DNA from: an uncultured Acetobacteraceae bacterium
GTDB lineage: Bacteria; Pseudomonadota; Alphaproteobacteria; Acetobacterales; Acetobacteraceae
Direction: 5' to 3'
Length of the DNA: 35,585 bases
Assembly (NCBI GenBank): GCA_937873095.1
Contig: CALMVI010000091.1
Location: 1 to 35,585, forward strand
Positions 33,307-35,585 of the stretch are shown one piece after another (position 1 is the first letter of the stretch; the number at the start of each line of letters is the position of its first letter). Made by a program: the position numbers and the translations under genes. The notes beneath the pieces were generated by a model. It had not been told where the DNA came from and did not search any database. It was given only the letters and a program-made list of their open reading frames with translations.

Positions 33307-34740
33307 CTACGGCAAGCCTGGTCCTGATGCCGGCGCCGTGCCGTAGGAGCGCGCCATCGCCGCGATCGCGCCGAGCTTGTCGTGGAAGGCCGACCAGTCG
33401 TCCTGTGCGGCGATCGGCGCCCAGATGCGCTCGACCTCGTCGATCAGCATGGTGCAGGGCGCGGATGCGGCGAAATAGGGCTGGTCCAAGCGCGACGCGT
33501 CCAGCGGCTCGTACGCCTGGAGCAGGGCGGAGAAGCTGTCGAAGCCCTCGCCGTGGTAGAACGCGGCGCGGGCGTTGCGGGCGGCGCGTGCGGCGCTGCC
33601 TGCGCCGCAGAACCAGTCGAAGAACACCTGCTCGAACGGCGCCCGGCTCGCCTGCAGGAAGTCCCACAGCGCCTGCGCCAGCGCCGCGTCTTCGGCCTCC
33701 GACCGCGGCGCCAGACCCAGGCGGCGAAGCACCTGGCCGGCCAGCGCGCGCCGGAACGCCGGCACGAACACCGACAGCGCCTGTTCCAGCGCCGCCTTCG
33801 GGGCCAGCGGCAGCAGGCATTCGGCCAGCCTGACCAGGTTCCACAGCAGCGTGTCGGGCTGGCGCCCGTAAGCGTAGAGGCCGGAATGGTCGAAATAGGC
33901 GGCGGTGAACGCTGGGTCGAACACCGGCAGGAAGCGCCACGGGCCGTAATCGAAGCTTTCCCCGGTGATGTTGATGTTGTCGGTATTCAGCACGCCGTGC
34001 ACGAAGCCCGCCGTCATCCATTGCGCGCCCATGCGCGCCACGTTCAGGCAGGTCTGTTCCAGCAGGGCGGCCGCGCGTTCCGCCGCGCCCTCCCGCCAGC
34101 ATTCGGGCATGGCGACGCCGATCGCGTGATCGACCAGCCTGGCCAGCGAGGCCTCGTCGTCGAGGAACGCGAAGCGCTGGAAAGTGCCGATTCGGATGTG
34201 CGTGTGGCTCAGACGCACCAGCACCGAGGAGCGTGTGGGCGACGGCTCGTCCCCGCGCACCAGGTCCTCGCCGGTCTCGACCAGGGAAAAGCTCTTGCTG
34301 GTGTAGACGCCGAGCGCTTCCAGCATCGACGTCGCCAGCACCTCGCGCACCCCGCCCTTGAGCGTCAGCCGCCCGTCCGCCGTGCGCGACCACGGCGTGG
34401 TGCCGCTGCCCTTGGTGGCCAGGTCGAGCAGGCGCCCGTCCAGCGTGTCGTGCAGCTGGGCGAACAGGAAGCCGCGCCCGTCGCCGAGCTCCGGATTGTA
34501 GGCGCGGAACTGGTGGCCGTGGTAGCGCAGGGCCAGCGGGCGTTCGAAGCTCCCCGGCAGGGGTTCGAACCGGCCGAAATGGCCGATCCATTCCGCGTCG
34601 CTCAGCCCGCCCAGGCCGACCCGTTCGGCCCAGGCCTGGTTGCGGTAGCGCAGGACGTGGGCGGGAAAACGGGCGGCCTCGACCACGTCGTAGAAGGCGG
34701 GGCCGAGCTCGGCGTGTCGGGTGGATGGCGTGTAGGGCAC
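33307..34740 (-). CDS. selO: Protein adenylyltransferase SelO
   Basis: 477 residues, the bacterial length. SelO is a pseudokinase-fold enzyme that transfers AMP from ATP to Ser/Thr/Tyr of proteins and helps in oxidative stress. Family motifs are RYHGHQF, DLATKGSGTTPWSR (nucleotide-binding Lys 110), SFSLVETGEDLVRG, HTHIRIGTFQ and the catalytic/metal run VLNTDNINITGESFDYGPW (Asp 254 and 264). The C-terminal Cys or Sec found in some family members is absent: the chain ends AMARSYGTAPASGPGLP. The start is GTG 34740 with AGGA seven bases upstream. It heads a leftward run and faces rpmI across 217 bases. Confidence 0.95.
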   Translation of the reverse strand: MPYTPSTRHAELGPAFYDVVEAARFPAHVLRYRNQAWAERVGLGGLSDAEWIGHFGRFEPLPGSFERPLALRYHGHQFRAYNPELGDGRGFLFAQLHDTLDGRLLDLATKGSGTTPWSRTADGRLTLKGGVREVLATSMLEALGVYTSKSFSLVETGEDLVRGDEPSPTRSSVLVRLSHTHIRIGTFQRFAFLDDEASLARLVDHAIGVAMPECWREGAAERAAALLEQTCLNVARMGAQWMTAGFVHGVLNTDNINITGESFDYGPWRFLPVFDPAFTAAYFDHSGLYAYGRQPDTLLWNLVRLAECLLPLAPKAALEQALSVFVPAFRRALAGQVLRRLGLAPRSEAEDAALAQALWDFLQASRAPFEQVFFDWFCGAGSAARAARNARAAFYHGEGFDSFSALLQAYEPLDASRLDQPYFAASAPCTMLIDEVERIWAPIAAQDDWSAFHDKLGAIAAMARSYGTAPASGPGLP

Positions 34741-34821
34741 TGTGCGTTCCTAGAGCAGCGATGCAGGATAGCCCAGTACGGCGGCGCCCGGCCCGCCGAT
34801 CACGATCCCTCGTAGCCGGAC

Positions 34822-34850
34822 TTGCACCCGCGGAGCTCTGCCGGTAGAAC
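34822..34850 (+). promoter_or_regulatory. Candidate sigma-70 promoter for rpmI-rplT
   Basis: TTGCAC (34822-34827), a 17-base spacer and TAGAAC (34845-34850) fit the housekeeping consensus well. Transcription from about 34857 would give a leader of about 100 bases before rpmI, with possible stems such as GGGCATGCCC and CCCCG...CGGGG, where L20 feedback could act. Confidence 0.5.
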
Positions 34851-34957
34851 CTTGCCCCTGATCGCGCGCTCCGGGCCTGTATGGGCATGCCCGGCCGCGA
34901 CGCTCGCGCTTACGCCACCCCGGCGCGCGCGGGGCCCAGCGTACGAGGAGTATCGAA

Positions 34958-35161
34958 ATGCCCAAGATGAAGACGAAGTCTTCGGTCAAGAAGCGCTTCA
35001 AGATCACCGCCACCGGCAAGGTGCTGGCCGGCCCGGGCAAGAAGCGGCACAACCTGTCCGCGCGGCCGCAAAAGGCGATCCGGTCCAACCGGGGCAGCCA
35101 GACCCTGACCCATGCGGACGGCCTGACCGTCAAGCAATGGGCCCCGTACGGTCTCGGCTAG
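34958..35161 (+). CDS. rpmI: 50S ribosomal protein L35
   Basis: 67 residues, very basic. [20 protein letters not shown] and [14 protein letters not shown] are diagnostic. It is a small structural protein of the large ribosomal subunit. AGGAG lies eight bases before the ATG. In many bacteria the order is infC-rpmI-rplT; here infC is not upstream, and selO is found in its place on the other strand. rplT follows after 65 bases. Confidence 0.98.
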   Translation: MPKMKTKSSVKKRFKITATGKVLAGPGKKRHNLSARPQKAIRSNRGSQTLTHADGLTVKQWAPYGLG

Positions 35162-35168
35162 GGCGCCT

Positions 35169-35189
35169 GGCTGACTCGAGCAGTCAGCC
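35169..35189 (+). other. Hairpin in the rpmI-rplT spacer
   Basis: GGCTGACT (35169-35176) and AGTCAGCC (35182-35189) form a perfect 8-bp stem with loop CGAGC. There is no T-run, so it is unlikely to terminate. It may stabilise the message or serve in L20 control. Confidence 0.45.
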
Positions 35190-35226
35190 GGACACGCCCG
35201 ACCAACACTGATCAGGAGCGCTATAG

Positions 35227-35585
35227 ATGGCACGCGTCAAACGGGGCGTAACCAGCCACGCCCGGCACAAGAAGGTCCTCAAGCAGAGCAAGGGCTTTTT
35301 CGGCCGTTCCTCGACCAACTACCGCATTGCGCTGGAGCGGCTGGAAAAGTCGCTGCAATACGCCTATCGCGACCGGCGGGTGAAGAAGCGCGAGTTCCGC
35401 GCGCTGTGGATCCAGCGCATCAACGCGGCGGTGCGCGAGCACGGCATCACCTACAGCCGCTTCATCCACGGCCTGAACCAGACCGGCATCGAGATCGACC
35501 GCAAGGTGCTGGCGGCGATCGCGTTCGACGATCCCGGCGCGTTCTCGGAGATCGTGCGTGCGGTGCAGGCGACGATGGAGGCGCA
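35227..35585 (+). CDS. rplT: 50S ribosomal protein L20 (partial, cut by right edge)
   Basis: 119 codons are visible and the window ends near the C-terminus. [20 protein letters not shown], then [19 protein letters not shown] and YSRFIHGL are diagnostic. L20 is needed early in 50S assembly and in many bacteria represses its own operon. AGGAG lies about eight bases before the ATG. It is cotranscribed with rpmI. Confidence 0.98.
   Translation, partial: MARVKRGVTSHARHKKVLKQSKGFFGRSSTNYRIALERLEKSLQYAYRDRRVKKREFRALWIQRINAAVREHGITYSRFIHGLNQTGIEIDRKVLAAIAFDDPGAFSEIVRAVQATMEA

Overview
The window is GC-rich (roughly two thirds G+C or more by eye), densely coding DNA from a Gram-negative bacterium. 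The L35/L20 proteins, the trxB-LysR cluster divergent from an Lrp regulator, the HutF form of histidine breakdown and the many Tat-type exports point to an alphaproteobacterium, probably in or near Rhodospirillales/Acetobacteraceae. That placement is inferred from protein character and was not checked by a search. Nothing suggests a phage, plasmid, IS element or CRISPR array.

Region 1 (1-7780) is the unusual part. It holds a partial zinc-ribbon protein read leftward, then on the plus strand a membrane-anchored von Willebrand A-like protein with a degenerate metal site, a small three-helix membrane protein, a zinc-ribbon plus propeller-like protein, and a 1198-residue FtsZ/tubulin-like GTPase with a C-terminal GYF_2-type domain. 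Together they look like a poorly characterised cytoskeletal or membrane-associated module. A strong terminator-like structure separates the VWA-like gene from the other three.

Region 2 (7793-11300) has an ATP-dependent DNA ligase, a fused DUF2231-PQQ sugar dehydrogenase, and an 83-residue unknown gene behind tandem dyad repeats. Region 3 (11301-16769) is a surface-modification cluster: a sulfotransferase-like protein with a TPR tail, a giant two-domain glycosyltransferase and a second sulfotransferase-like protein. Region 4 (16826-19334) is LysR and trxB (leftward) facing Lrp. Region 5 (19339-23024) holds a double retropepsin-like protein, bioB-bioA, a small membrane protein and tRNA-Leu(CAA).

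Region 6 (23046-28547) has hutF and hutI diverging, then exported msrB-msrA diverging from a cytochrome b-molybdopterin oxidoreductase pair. The last four genes look like a unit for repairing oxidised methionine in envelope proteins. Region 7 (28560-34740) is a leftward run of selO, a DUF885 metallopeptidase-like protein and two glycosyltransferases, with gaps of 46, 23 and 19 bases. Region 8 is rpmI-rplT, cut by the right edge, with no infC in front.

No stretch longer than 300 bases lacks a gene. The longest gaps are 11047-11300 (dyad repeats) and 24393-24638 (between hutF and hutI, no recognisable site).
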